Positions 1-11,240 are shown, counted from the first letter of the stretch. The stretch: DNA of 64,000 bases from Budorcas taxicolor (GCF_023091745.1 NC_068926.1:64850001-64914000); one strand, 5' to 3'. Translations and numbers: made by a program. Notes: generated by a model from the letters alone, not told the origin.

Positions 1-35
1 ACCTGGCCCTTAGTAAGTGCTCAACAGATGCTCAG
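1..35 (+). repeat. MIR 3' end fragment
   Basis: CTTAGTAAGTGCTCAACAGATG matches the tail of MIR/L2-type elements; the element continues beyond the left edge. Confidence 0.4.
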
Positions 36-94
36 GGTTTTGATTTTCAGGTGCATGTAACAAGGGCTATAAAGGCATGGGAGGGTCAGATGTT

Positions 95-215
95 GACCTC
101 TGACAGATTCAGGGTTCAGCTCTAAGCATGGATGTTTATAAGCTGTGTGACCCTGGGCAAGCTACCTAATGTCTCTGAGCTTCAGTTTTCTCCTCTGCGA
201 AACCTCCTGCATATA
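95..215 (+). repeat. MIR
   Basis: MIR core: AGCTGTGTGACCCTGGGCAAG followed by a CTTCAGTTTTCTCCTCTG box. Confidence 0.75.
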
Positions 216-334
216 TGATGGCTGGTTCCTAGGCAACACTGAACGCTGGCAGCTGTTACCATAATATCATGAGTATCATCATCCCCCTCCCTTGTCCGCG
301 GCCACCTTCCAGCCCAGAGGCTCACCCCTCTTAC

Positions 335-713
335 CTCGCTCCTCCTCCTTCTCCCGGACGACCCTCCCCTTGAGGGCCCGGCTCCAGGCTCCCCCGTAGT
401 CCCCTAGCTTGGCTCTCTCATTCCCGTCCTTGCCCTTGAGCCAGGGTCCGTACCTGCGGGCGATGCTTGAGACTTCACCTGTGTCCCGGAAACCTCTGCC
501 CAGATTTAAGTCACCCAGGAAGGTCAGCTCAGCGCCCTCCACTGGGACCCCCACAGCGGGGTTGGCCTGGTTCTGGGAGACGGCAGGCTGACCCACAAAA
601 CCAGAGTGAAGGAACACAAGGCTCCCAGCCGTCAGGTAGAGCACCAGGAAGGTAAAGAAACGCACAGGCTTCCTGCGGAAGTACCGCTGGAATTTGAACC
701 AGAGCTTGGCCAT
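335..713 (-). CDS. WSCD2: WSCD2 first coding exon (partial gene)
   Basis: This exon encodes the N-terminus of WSC domain-containing protein 2, a type II membrane protein. The family has two WSC domains and a C-terminal sulfotransferase-like domain, and sialate O-sulfotransferase activity has been reported for it; none of those domains lies in this exon. The translation starts MAKLWFKFQRYFRRKP, a basic cytoplasmic tail, followed by a hydrophobic segment at about residues 19-36 and then a stem reading RGFRDTGEVSSIARRYGPWLKGKDGNERAKLGDYGG in two adjoining blocks. I recognise this as WSCD2 rather than WSCD1, whose N-terminus differs. The open frame runs on to 279, but a consensus donor (G|GTAAGAGG on the minus strand) ends the exon at 335, after the first base of a codon. 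The residues after it (GKRGEPL) do not fit the family, so they are intronic. The remaining exons lie beyond the left edge. Confidence 0.93.
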
Positions 714-749
714 AGTGGGATCATTCCGGACTGGATCGCTGGGGCTCAG
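714..749 (-). other. WSCD2: WSCD2 5' UTR part of the coding exon, with inferred splice acceptor
   Basis: On the minus strand a C-rich tract ending in CAG (complement of 750-770) lies 36 bases upstream of the ATG. This makes a plausible acceptor with the exon starting at 749. A second AG a few bases downstream is an alternative. There is no CpG-rich sequence here, so transcription probably starts elsewhere. Confidence 0.55.
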
Positions 750-1486
750 CTGGGGGTTGGGGGGTGTGGTCCAGGGAGAGAATGGAGGAGGGCTTTGTTC
801 CTCAATCTTCCCTTAGGGATGGAGCCCCTGGGGGTCTTCAGTCTTAATCCCGCTGTGAAGGTGACTGCCAAGTCCAGGGCAGGAGGGCAAGTCCAATGCT
901 TGGCTGACGCCAAGAGAAGAGAGGACAGGGTTCAGCAGCCCTCCCGAGGTCAAGGTGAGCTTCTTTGGGCCATGAAAGCGGTGCTGAGGTTCAGGGCACT
1001 CAGGAGTTGGTCCCATTTTCCTACATCTTGTTCTCTGCCTCAGAATTCCCAAAGAACTTGGAAAATAGCAATGGGAGGAGGATGTTGTGAGGGTTTACAG
1101 GCAGCTGGAGTTCACTTCTTGCCCCTTCTCCGTTGCTCAGGCCTCTTAGAGCTGGGTTAATGCACAGAGGGCCTCTTCCCCAGCTGGGGACCAAGCTCGG
1201 TCTGTCCGCCTGGTGGAAACACAAGCGGGCTGCCTTTCATCTGGTGAAGCATTAGGGCTCAGGGCTGCCACCTGCAAAAGAGCACAGGTCCAGACATAAG
1301 AAACCTCCTGGCAGAGGCCAGAACGTGAAGCTTTCTTGAACATTCTCAGGGGAGGGGGCAATGCAGAGTCCAGAGAGGGAGGAAACCAGTGGCCCAAAGA
1401 ACCCAGCAGTGCTGGGTAAAAGTGACCCCTACTGGTCCTCGTCTCGGGACAAGCTTTATCTCAGACAAGCTCAGGTCCTTAAGCCC

Positions 1487-1703
1487 CACTGCTCAGTGCT
1501 CAGTCATGTCTGACTCTTTGTGACCCCGTGGACTGTAGCCCACCAGGCTCCTCTGTCCAGGGGATCTTTCATGCACGAATACTGGAGTGGGTTGCCATTC
1601 CCTTCTCCAAGGGATCTTCCCAACCCAGGGATCGAACCTGCACCTCTTGCATCTCCTGCATTGCAGGCGGATTCTTTACTGCTGAGCCATGGGGGAAGGC
1701 CTT
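1487..1703 (-). mobile_element. Bov-tA SINE with 9-bp target-site duplication
   Basis: A full-length Bov-tA in reverse: Bov-A unit first (CCACCAGGCTCCTCTGTCC, ACTGGAGTGGGTTGCCAT), then the tRNA-like head with its B box (GGGATCGAACCTG) ending near GAGCCATGGGGGAAGGCC. CTTAAGCCC flanks it at 1478-1486 and 1704-1712. Confidence 0.9.
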
Positions 1704-1903
1704 CTTAAGCCCAATATGTCTGCATGTTTGTCAAATATATGCTGACTCATGGGGGTTACTTTAAGTCCAAATGTACTTCCTAGGTCTTTGCCAGACTGTC
1801 TGCTGGACGTGGCTGATACTGAACTAGATCAAATTTGTCCATCTTTCCCCCCCAAACACATATTTATAGAAGACCTGATGCGTAGCAGGCACGTCCTGCA
1901 TGT

Positions 1904-2026
1904 GTGCAAATTCGCTTCAGTCTGTCCGACTCTTTGGGACCCCATGTAGACTGACGCTCACCAGGCTCCTCTGTCCACGGGATTTTTCAGGCAGGAATAC
2001 TGGAGTGGGTTGCCATGCCCTCCTCT
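1904..2026 (-). mobile_element. Truncated Bov-tA/Bov-A SINE fragment
   Basis: Contains TCCGACTCTTTGGGACCCCATG and ACTGGAGTGGGTTGCCATGCC but lacks the tRNA-derived head. Confidence 0.8.
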
Positions 2027-2209
2027 AGGCTCTGTTCTAGGTGCTGGAAATAAAGCTGTGAACCCAAGAGACACAGTTCCTTCTCTCACCAGGATCACAT
2101 TGTAATGGAAGAGTTCAAATCCAGAGTCCCTCTCTTCTGTCCAAGGAGGAAAAGGAGAAGGAAGGAAAGCAGAATTATTTAGCAACATATGCATTCACTC
2201 AGTATTTGT

Positions 2210-2362
2210 TGCACTTGGCACGCTCTGCTTTGTACTGAGCCTTCTATGTGTATTACTCTTCCCCATGTTCCCATGGGAAGTGACTATTTCCCATTTTACA
2301 AATGAGGAAACTGAGAATACACAGCTGGTGAGTGGTGGAGGTGGGATTGGAAGCTAGGATGG
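2210..2362 (-). repeat. MIR
   Basis: Reverse MIR: CCCATTTTACAAATGAGGAAACTGAG, here with ACACAGCTGGTGAGTGG downstream. Confidence 0.75.
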
Positions 2363-2949
2363 TCCTAACACCAAAGCACAGCTCCGAACCCCCACTTTTT
2401 GACTCTTTCTCCCACATGGTCAGGGCATCCCTTGGGAGTTCCGAGACAGCCCCCGAAGCAGCAGCCTGTCTCCACCTGCCCCCAGTGGCCAGTGGTGGCT
2501 CATTCTATGAGGGCCCCTCAGAGTGTGGTCCGAGGAGCATCTGATTCAGCATCCCCTGGGAGCCTGGCTATCCATGAAGATTCCTAATCTCTCCAATCGG
2601 AATTTCTGGTTGAGGAGGAAACCTACAGGTGTAACCAGGTGCTCTTAGGTGATGATCACGAGCACAAAGGTTTGACAACCACGGTTTTTTCAGTAAACAC
2701 TCAGGATCAGCAGTCTGGAAGAAAATAGATTGTAAATTAGAAAATGGAAAAAAAGAAAAACGAACTCCATTTGCCTTATGTGGTTTCATATCACCACCAG
2801 CAGGGGGCCTCATGACAATCTTGGCCGCTGCAAAGGATTCAAGTGTCAGCCAGCCAATGGGTGACTTGAATGGTGACAGCCCCTACCAAATCCAGACAGC
2901 AGCATGAGAGTTTAACTGCAGTTCAAGGTAGAGTCCAGTGTTCCTCCAT

Positions 2950-3065
2950 ATGCCATCCTATTCATTCAGGAATTAAGCGCTGAGCACCTACATGCGCTAG
3001 CTATCGTTGTAAGCACTTGGAACTATTCAATGAACAAGACAGCCCCAAACGCATGCTCTTGTGGG
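2950..3065 (-). repeat. L2/MIR-type ancient repeat fragment
   Basis: TTCAGGAATTAAGCGCTGAGCACCTAC with a downstream CAATGAACAAGACAGCC block resembles the reverse 3' end of L2-class elements. Confidence 0.5.
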
Positions 3066-3074
3066 GTCAAACTC

Positions 3075-3355
3075 TCTGTTCATCCATCCATCATTCTTTA
3101 ATCTATGCAGCAGTCCACCTACCCATCCATCCATCCATTAAGTCACAGTCTATTCACCCATCCATCATTCATTCTTTAATCTATCCATCAATTCCCCTAC
3201 CCCTCCATCCATTCATCATTCATCTGTTCATTAATCCATCCACCCATCCATCCATCACCCATTCATTCATCTATCTATTCATCTGAATTGGAGCAGCCCA
3301 CTCATTCACCCAGCTCTCCACCCACCCATTCATCCGCCCATTCCTCCATTCATTT
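3075..3355. repeat. Degenerate (CCAT)n tetranucleotide repeat
   Basis: Runs of CATCCATCCATC with ATTCATT variants over about 280 bp; interrupted near 3285-3300 by non-repeat bases. Confidence 0.85.
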
Positions 3356-3510
3356 AGCAACATGTCTTACTTGCCTACCATGCATGTGCTTGGAATGCGG
3401 AAATAAATAATTTGGAAAAAAAAATTCAGAGTTGCTGCTTTCAAAGAATTCAGAGTTTACTGAGAGAGAGAGCAATTTAAATGATCACCACATCAAATCA
3501 GTATACTAGA

Positions 3511-3750
3511 GCTGCTGCTGCTGCTGCTAAGTCACTTCAGTCATGTCCAACTCTGTGCAACCCCATAGACAGCAGCCCACCAGGCTCCCGCATCCCTGTG
3601 ATTCTCCAGGCAAGAACACTGGAGTGGGTTGCCATTTCCTTCTCCAATGCATGAAAGTGAAAAGCGGAAGTGAAGTCGAAATCAGTTGTGTCCGACTCTT
3701 CTCAACACCATGGACTGCAGCCCAACCTCTGTCCATGGAATTTTCCAGGC
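3511..3750 (-). mobile_element. BOV-A2 dimer SINE (reverse)
   Basis: Starts with (GCT)n then AAGTCACTTCAG, has two Bov-A monomers separated by the linker CAATGCATGAAAGTGAAAAG; this order is diagnostic for BOV-A2 in reverse. Confidence 0.9.
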
Positions 3751-3804
3751 AGAGAGACAAAGATATATCCCACAGTAGCTGTATGTATAAGATATAGAAC
3801 AGAA

Positions 3805-4030
3805 ATTAATATTAACAGCTAATGTTCATCAAGCACTTATTATATGCCAGATACCGCTCTACAAGCATAATGCTCTGATTTAATCGTCATATCAATCCAA
3901 CGAGGCAGATTTAGATCCATTTCAAAGCGGAGAGGAATGAGGCACAGGATGATAAAGTAACTTTTCCAGGGCCACACAGCTGGTACATGGCAGCTGGCTT
4001 GTGAACCTGGGCTCATCTGATTTCACAGCT
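3805..4030 (-). repeat. MIR
   Basis: Near full-length reverse MIR: CAAGCACTTATTATATGCCAG to GGGCCACACAGCTGGTACATG. Confidence 0.75.
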
Positions 4031-4402
4031 TGTGTCCCTAACCACACATCTATTCTAGTCTTGTATTCCTTTGAGAATATGGTTAAAAAAAAAAAAAATT
4101 ACAGGCATATGCCCAGAGACGAGCACTTGCACAAAAGTTCCTAGATATTGGCTTACGATGTCAAGGGGTTTATGCACCCTAGGGTAAGAGGCCCCGGAAT
4201 GTGGGAGCCCTGAGAAGTGAGGGTCTGAAGCTGCCCTGAGGGGAATCAGAGAGGGCTTCCCTCTGGAAGGGGTCTTTAAGCTGGCAGGTCTTGCAGGAAG
4301 AGTCAGCTTTCTGGGTGAATAAACAGCAGAAGGACACTTTAGAGAGGAGGAACAGCACATACCCAGGGCAGGGCACTGGGGTGGAGGCAGCTGAGGGGCT
4401 TA

Positions 4403-4610
4403 CTGAGTGAAGTCAAGTTGCTCAGTCGTGTCTGACTCTTTGCGACCCCAAGGACTGTATATAGCCCACCAGGCTCCTCTGTGCATGGGATTCTCCAGAC
4501 AGGAATACTGGAATGGGTTGCCATGGCCTTCTGCAGGGGATCTTCCCGACCCAGGGATCGAACCTGGGTCTCCCGAATTGCAGGTAGATGCTTTACCTTC
4601 TGAGCCAATA
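4403..4610 (-). mobile_element. Bov-tA SINE with imperfect duplication
   Basis: GTTGCTCAGTCGTGTCTGAC through GGATCGAACCTGGGTCTCC. GAGGGGCTTA (4393-4402) and GAGGAGCTTA (4611-4620) match at 9 of 10 bases and mark the target-site duplication. Confidence 0.9.
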
Positions 4611-4924
4611 GAGGAGCTTAGGGCATGGTAAGCAGGCAGTGAAGTGGTGGGTTGGAGTCAGACCCTGCGGAGCCTTGAATGCCAAGCTCAGAAGTCTGTC
4701 TGGACTATGCTCTAACTGAAGTTTCATGGTCACACCGACACTTTGGAAAGACCAGCCTCTTATCAGCTTAAAAACCTCTGGGCAGTGAGGGGTGTCCCCT
4801 GGTATTCCATGTAAATCACGCACATGGCAGAGATTTCCGCAGCTGGGCCTGGATGAAGAAAGACCAGCAGCCCTCATGGGAATAGGCGGTGGGGGGGACA
4901 CCAGCCCTTCCAGAGGCATGCAGG

Positions 4925-5112
4925 AAGAGCATGGACTCTGCAGGCAGAAGGACCTGGGCTCAAATCCCGCCTCTTCCATCCACCACCTGTGTGGCTGGGG
5001 TAAGACACCTCTTCTCAGTGACCGAGGCTCCTGACCTGTGAAGCGGACATAAGAAGCTTGACACCCCCCCCCCTAAATAGATTGCTTGGAGGATTGCATT
5101 AAAAACTAGGAA
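4925..5112 (+). repeat. MIR
   Basis: AGAGCATGGACTCTGCAGGCAG head, CTGGGCTCAAATCCCGCCTC box, then a decayed tail. Confidence 0.75.
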
Positions 5113-5119
5113 GAGCACA

Positions 5120-5291
5120 GGGGGCTCAGCTTGGTGCTCCGTGGTGACCTCGATGGGTGGGATGGGGGTGTAGGGTGGGAGGGAAGTCCAAGAGGGAGGG
5201 GGTATATGTACACATATAACCGATTCACTTCATTGTATACCAGAAAACCAACACAGCATTGCAAAGCAAATATACCCCAATTAAAAAAAAA
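5120..5291 (+). mobile_element. Ruminant L1 3' UTR, 5'-truncated
   Basis: Contains GTGACCTCGATGGGTGGGATG, GGTATATGTACACATATAAC and TTCACTTCATTGTATACC, ending in CCCCAATTAAAAAAAAATT, as in the 3' end of bovine-type L1. Confidence 0.85.
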
Positions 5292-5339
5292 TTGTACTCT
5301 GTGCATCTGGCACATAGTGGGTGCTCAAGAAAAGCCCTC

Positions 5340-6415
5340 AGCCCCTCCCCTCCCGTGAGCACACGTGAGCTGCCTTCAGAGCCCCTTGCTGCCAGCAAGC
5401 CCTACATCTGCCGCGGGTAAGGAGACAGCAAAGATTTCCGCTGTGGTGTCCCCTGTGGCTCTCTGTCTCTCTGAGGACGTTTCTGGGTCTAGTTCTTTTT
5501 TGTTGTTCCTTTCCCGTTCTTTTACATTTCAACACATCTTTTCTCTAAGTGGGTGCCAAATGGGTTTTAAGAAGATAATGAGCTCATTAGAAGCTGGCAG
5601 GGAACAGAGAGACTGAGGCAATGGTGGTGCCGGACTTGGGATTGGGGAAAGCGGGGGCGTGGATTCTGAGGAAGGGGGCTCCTCCTGGGGAAGGCGGATG
5701 CTGACTCAGTTGCCCACACCAAACTGCCAGTGCTGGGAGGTGGAGGAGGGCACCTGGAAGGAGAACGCCCTGGAATCCGAGCCCCATGGGCATGGGGGAG
5801 GGGCAGGTCTGCTCACTGGGACCCTGTGTGTGCTCTCCCTATGTCAGCCCCGTCCTCTGGAGGCCGGTAAGTCCCCAGGGAACACTGGTGCAGAAAATAG
5901 TGAGAAGAATCAGAGAACTTGAACCTCCACCATGGGTCCCTGCCATGAGCCAAATCCCCAAGTGACAGCCGGAGGGAGTTGCAAATGCAGGGCCCCCTGC
6001 AGCAGCATCCTGCGCTTCTCAGCTGCAGGTGGTCCTAGGGTACAGGGGCCCCCGCTGAGCCTATCCCACCCCGCCCAGGGAAACGTCTGCCACTCTTGTC
6101 CACCCATCATCCTTCCTCTCCCTTCTCTCTCTTTCTTTCCACGTCTCTCTCCATCTCTCTTTGTCTGTGTCTCTCCAGACAGAACTGGGGAATGGAGCTA
6201 ACTGCCACTGGCTGAACACTGTTTGAAGGTTTTACAAACCTCTAACCAACTCCTCCCTCCTGGCAACCTGCAAAGTAGGTGTGATTGGTGTCCCGGACTC
6301 TGTAGCTTATGTATGTCCCACCCTGGGCTGGGGGCACGCCTTGGCCTCCAGCTGCCCCTTCCCGTCTGTTTCCGGTTGTTCATTACAAGCTGGAAGCCAG
6401 AATCGCATTAACAAG
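5340..6415. other. Single-copy intronic stretch
   Basis: No repeat or gene recognised. It includes a CT-rich tract (about 6110-6175). Short open frames on both strands lack family resemblance. Confidence 0.5.
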
Positions 6416-6419
6416 ACTC

Positions 6420-6548
6420 GACAGGTGTCTTCACCTCTCTGAGCTGCTGTTTTCTCTCAGCAAAGTGGGTAGCCCCTAGAAGTCTCCCTCACAGGGTCTT
6501 GGGGAGGACTTGATGAGATCACCCACAGGAGCAGAGATGGTGTTCCTT
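6420..6548 (+). repeat. MIR
   Basis: TCACCTCTCTGAGCTGCTGTTTTC followed by a GGGGAGGACTTGATGAGATC tail, as in the 3' half of MIR. Confidence 0.6.
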
Positions 6549-7231
6549 AAAAGCTGGCTATCACAGCTTCATCCCTTTGCATTTCACGTGAGACCTGCTC
6601 TGAGCATCAGTTTTCCCATCTGCTGAAAGTGGCACAAACCCCCTACCCTGCCTCCCTCCCTGGGTTGGCATGAGTTGCCGTGACAGGGAGGCCGAGAGGC
6701 CCTCTTTGCAGGAATGACAGTGTTTGGTCACTGCAGTTCGTGTTTCCAGCCGGAGCCCCAGAGTGTCTAAACACAGCCTATTTTTAGCACCAGAATGAAC
6801 CTCGGGTGCTGAGCTGCCAAGAATATGATGGGCAGGGCAGAGCTGCCCTGAGGGAAGGGAAAACAGGAGGTACAGCTTGTCCCACGGCTCCCTCCCTGGT
6901 GGGGCTGTTGCGCTTCCCACTCCAGATTCTGGGGAGCAGGTATGTCTGGCTGGAAGCCCATAAGGCTCGGCAGGGGCCTGGTTCTCTTTCCACAGCTCCC
7001 TGAACTTGACCTCAGGGCACAAGCCCAGACACCAGCTGATTCCCTGACCATCCAAACTTGCCAGGAAAAAGATGCTGAGGAATCAGGTTTACGAAAGTTC
7101 AACTTCTTCATGGTTCTGGGTAGGAGATCCACCTGGGGACCTCCAAGAAACTGGGAGCCCAGGTCAGTGGTTACCTTTTGGTCTTGGCTAAATAGTAACA
7201 ATATCAGAAACCACTGGCATTTGCTAATACC

Positions 7232-8689
7232 AAATATACAGGAATTCCAGTTGAATGAGCTATTTCAAATCCTAAAAGATGATGCTGTGAAAGTGTTGCA
7301 CTCAATATGCCAGCCAGGAAAACTCAGCAGTGGCCACAGGACTGGAAAAGGTCCGTTTTCATTCCAATCCCTAAGAAAGGCAATGCCAAAGAATGCTCAA
7401 ACTACTGCACAATTGCACTCATCTTACATGTTAGTAAAATGATGCTCAAAATTCTCCAAGCCAGGCTTCAGCAATACGTGAATCGTGAACTTCCAAATGT
7501 TCAAGCTGGTTTTAGAAAAGGCAGAGGAACCAGAGATCAAATTGCCAACATCCGCTGGATCATTGAAAAAGCAAGAGAGTTCCAAAAAAACATATACTTC
7601 TGCTTTATTGACTATGCCAAAGGCTTTGACTGTGTGGACCACAACAAACTGTGGAAAATTCTGAAAGAGATGGGCATACCAGACCACCTGATGTGCCTCT
7701 TGAGAAATCTGTATGCAGGTCAGGAAGCAACAGTTAGAACTGGACATGGACCAACAGACTGGTTCCAAATAGGAAAAGGAGTGCGTCAAGGCTGTATACT
7801 GTCACCCTGCTTATTTAACTTCTATGCAGAGTATATAACACTGGTCTGGATGAAGCACAAGCTGGAATCAAGATTGCCAGGAGAAATATCAATAATCTCA
7901 GGTATGCAGATGGCACCACCGTTATGGCAGAAATCGAAGAAGAACTGTAGAGCCTCTTGATGAAAGTGAAAGAGGAGAGTGGAAAAGTTGACTTACAGCT
8001 CAACATTCAGAAAACGAAGATCAGGGCATCTGTTCCCATCACTTCATGGGAAATAGATGGGGAAACAGTGGAAACAGTGAGAGACTTTATAATTTTGGGC
8101 TCCAAAATCACTGCAGATGGTGACTGCAGCCATAAAATTAAAAGACGCTTACTCCTTTGAAGGAAAGTTATGACCAACCTAGACAGCATATTAAAGAGCA
8201 GAGACATTACTTTGGCAACAAAGGTCTGTCTAGTCAAGGCTATGGTGTTTCCAGTGGTCATGTATGGATGTGAGAGTTGGCCTATGAAGAAAGCTGAGTG
8301 CAGAAGAATTGATGCTTTTGAACTGTGGTGTTGGAGAAGACTCTTGAGAGTCCCTTGGACTGCAAGGAGATACAGCCAGTCCATCCTAAAGGAGACCAGT
8401 CCTGAATATCCATTGGAAGGACTAATGTTGAAGCTGAAACTCCAGTACTTTGGCCACCTGATGTGAAGAGCTGCCTCATTGAAAAAGACCCTGATGCTGG
8501 CAAAGATTGAAGGCAGGAGGAGAAGGGGATGACAGAGGATGAGATGGTTGGATGGCATCACTGATTCAATGGACATGAGTTTGAGTAAACTCCAGGAGCT
8601 GGTGATGGACAGAGAGGCCTGGTGTGCTGCAGTCCATGGGGCCGCAAAGCGTCGAACACGACTGAGCGACTGAACTGAACTGAACTGAA
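7232..8689 (+). mobile_element. BovB LINE (RTE clade), 5'-truncated, about 1.45 kb
   Basis: Starts within the reverse transcriptase region and runs to the 3' end, finishing with GACTGAACTGAACTGAACTGAA. The reading frame is broken in several places. It is followed directly by a MIR-like sequence. This is the longest BovB copy in the window. Confidence 0.95.
7307..7960 (+). pseudogene. BovB ORF2 reverse transcriptase fragment (decayed)
   Basis: The 217-codon frame carries RT fingers and palm motifs: GFRKGRGTRDQIANIRWII, motif A FIDYAKGFDCVDH and motif B GVRQGCILSPCLFNFY. The catalytic motif C falls after a frameshift near 7850-7900, and the local codons read YADG rather than YADD. Further frames at 7957-8160 and 8170-8466 carry the C-terminal part (MVFPVVMYGCESW, ELWCWRRLLRVPWTARR), separated by stops. 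In intact BovB, this protein copies the element's RNA at a nicked chromosomal site. This copy cannot encode a complete enzyme, since the endonuclease is missing and the frame is broken. Confidence 0.9.
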
Positions 8690-8774
8690 ATACATAGGCA
8701 CTGTGTCGAGCATCTTATTTCCATTGAACCACCTGATCCTCCCTAGAACAGTTTGAGGTGGTTATTAACCCCTG

Positions 8775-8885
8775 TATGTCTCAGTTTCCCTGTCTATAAA
8801 AAGGGGGGAATAGCAGGACTTATCTCATAGCACTGGTGTAAGGACTAAATATTGAGCTGAACTTATATATGCAAGTGTCAGTGAT
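8775..8885 (+). repeat. MIR
   Basis: TGTCTCAGTTTCCCTGTCTATAAAAAGG is a clear MIR core; sequence from 8690 may be the reverse half of a second copy. Confidence 0.65.
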
Positions 8886-9054
8886 ACCTCTTATTATGAC
8901 TTACAGAGAATATGTGTGGTTTTGCCTGTCACTGCCCTGTTACAAGGATCTCATCTTCCTTCACAGGGCTTCCTCATCATCAAGTCTCAGCTCATATGGC
9001 TTGGGCAGAACGGAATGCCCTTCCTAGTCGCTGCAAACACTATTATCTTTGTTT

Positions 9055-9310
9055 CTTTGTTATCTCTGATAACGCAGGGTGTGTATATATTTAGGAGTAC
9101 AACTCCTGGGTCCTCCTGTGAGAGCATCTTATGACTATCCCAGGAAATGATGATCTGTTCTCTAAAATGGCTGTAGTGACAATCCCCCCACCCCACCTTC
9201 CCCAGTAATGTACGATGAGCATGCCTACGGCTACAAATCCCATCAACACTTAATGCTCTCACCCTTTTTGTTTCTGCCAGTCTGGTAAATCTGTAATAGA
9301 GGAGGTCTGT
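9055..9310 (-). mobile_element. Old L1 (L1M-type) fragment
   Basis: TATATATTTAGGAGTACAACTCCTGGGTC, AAAATGGCTGTAGTGAC and CCCATCAACACTTAATG (pieces of reverse L1 3' UTR) occur in the right order. Confidence 0.7.
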
Positions 9311-9540
9311 GCCCTACCTATGGAATTGGCTGTCAAGTGCCATTTGGAAGCAGACTCAGTCGATGACGGATGGGAGTCGGTGTGTAAATGCCCAGCTCCT
9401 CGCCCCACTGATGGAATAAGTCTGGCTGTCTTTGCACAGACTCCCTGAGCTTCCCCAGCCTCAGGTGCACTCAGTGGTAGCTGACTGATGCACCACCTTG
9501 CCTTGGTGTTTTCCCTTCCCTGTTTCTCTCCCCCACTCAG

Positions 9541-9724
9541 GGTGTGGCTCAGCTGGTAAAGAATCTGCCTGCAACGCCGGAGACCTGGGTTTGATCCCTG
9601 GGTTGGGACGATCCCCTGGATGAAGGGAAAGGCTACCCACTCCAGTGTTCTGGCCTGGAGAATTTCACAGACTGTAGAGTCCATGGGGTCGAAAAGAGTC
9701 AGACATGACTGAGCAACTTTCACC
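9541..9724 (+). mobile_element. Bov-tA SINE
   Basis: GTGGCTCAGCTGGTAAAGAATC head, GATCCCTGGGTTGGGACGATC, tail GTCAGACATGACTGAGCAAC. Confidence 0.92.
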
Positions 9725-9944
9725 AGGGAAGGAAAAGGACTAGCGTGCTCTTCACCTAAATAAACTACTTACCCATGGTATCCTTTACTTGGAATACACC
9801 CTGACTTGTCCAATCTTTTCCTTATTGTTAGATGTGTAAAATATTTCATTTTTCTTCCTTGTACATAAGTAGTGCTATGCTAAACCTCCTGAATGTAGAT
9901 CTTCACCCAGATTCCTAGAAAGCAATACATGACCTCTCATGAAT

Positions 9945-10078
9945 GTGAAGTGTGGGCACGACTACACCCATCTTACAGATGGGCAAGCTAAGGCTCACAG
10001 AGATTAAGTAGCTTGTCCATGCATTCAGCTAGCAAGAAGTGGGGCATGAATTCAAGGGCAGAACTTAGTCTTAATGTC
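9945..10078 (-). repeat. MIR
   Basis: CATCTTACAGATGGGCAAGCTAAGGCTCAC then AGCTAGCAAGAAGTGGGGC. Confidence 0.7.
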
Positions 10079-10089
10079 ATGAGGTGACG

Positions 10090-11070
10090 GCACGCACACA
10101 GCAAACCACCAGGAGAGCCAACTCTCTTTCTCACACTTTGCACCTCTCAGTTGAATTCCAGCCTCAAAGGAAGGATCCTTCGTGAGTTTGGAGACATCCC
10201 TCAGACACTTCTTCTCCAGCTAGGTGGACCCCCAGACTCCTTTAATCTAAGTTGTTCTCATCCTTCCTGCTCCTGGACCACTCACTTGGCCGGTGAAAGA
10301 GGTAATGAAATAGTCTGAGAAATAACCATTATAAATCCCAGTTCTGTGGCTTTCACTCACAGTCTTCAGGAATGGAGAATTCCATCCACCCAACTAACCC
10401 TGGGGAAGAATTTTGCACCCTCATCTGGTGTGTGGACCCCGCTTCTGGGACACACTCCCCTCTCTCATGGGTGTGCTAGAGTGTAAGGAGCCCACAGTGC
10501 CCATGATGGGCGTGCATACCCTTTTCTCCGATTTCTGGCCACTGTGTGAAGCTGCAATGGGCACTCTGTATACACAGATTTACTTCCTGGGTCCAAAAAC
10601 ACGAGATTGCTTTCATCCAAGATTCTGCATATTTGAGCATGTGTACACAGCTTGTGCTGCCTCTTGCATCCTCACCCCTCCCAGGAAGAGTCTCCAGAAC
10701 CCCGACTCTTCACTCCCTCGGTTTCCAGGACAGAGACTCACCCACCACTGCCCAGAGCTCACAGCTCGCCATCGACGTCTCCTTTCATTCATCTTTCCCA
10801 AAACTCGAGAAAATAAATGAGAAGGCAAAGTGCCATTAGCTTAATGGCCTTTAACACCCAGCCATCTGCCATGATGTAATTAAATAAAAAAATCAGAGGG
10901 AACATATGGTGCCCATTATGAATAAATATTAAAATTTTGTTTCCCCAGCTAATGACTCCGGCATCTCTTGCTCCACAGGCAAACTTTATGGCCATCGTCG
11001 CTTGTGACAGGGAATCGGGCTGAGCCTTAGTGAGAAATGTGAGGAATGGTGTCAGATCTGGGGTAAGATC
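10090..11070. other. Single-copy stretch with an AT-rich candidate element
   Basis: No repeat recognised. The 10795-11000 part is AT-rich and holds several TAAT-type homeodomain motifs (AGCTTAATGG, TGTAATTAAAT, AGCTAATGAC), unlike its GC-richer neighbours. It may be a conserved noncoding element. Confidence 0.4.
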
Positions 11071-11074
11071 TAGT

Positions 11075-11235
11075 TGTCAGATGTTTCTGGCTTGAACCTG
11101 CCTCAGCCACGGGGTGGCTGTGTGATCTCAACAAGTGGTGTGAGACTCAGTTTCCTCATCTGTAAAATAGGAACGATCCCCTCTGCCTTATTAGGAAAGT
11201 ATAAGGGTGAAAGAAGCTAACGTGTTTAAAAGACA
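11075..11235 (+). repeat. MIR
   Basis: GGGTGGCTGTGTGATCTCAAC and GAGACTCAGTTTCCTCATCTG. Confidence 0.75.
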
Positions 11236-11240
11236 TAGCA

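Noticed and set aside
1520..1764. Many 60-100-codon frames with RQEYWSGLPFPSP-type text recurring across the window
   Set aside because: The recurring peptide is the translation of the Bov-A unit of Bov-tA/BOV-A2 SINEs, not a gene family.
3075..3355. Regular CATCC units considered as a CRISPR-like array
   Set aside because: There are no constant repeats with unique spacers; it is a degenerate tetranucleotide microsatellite in a mammalian genome.
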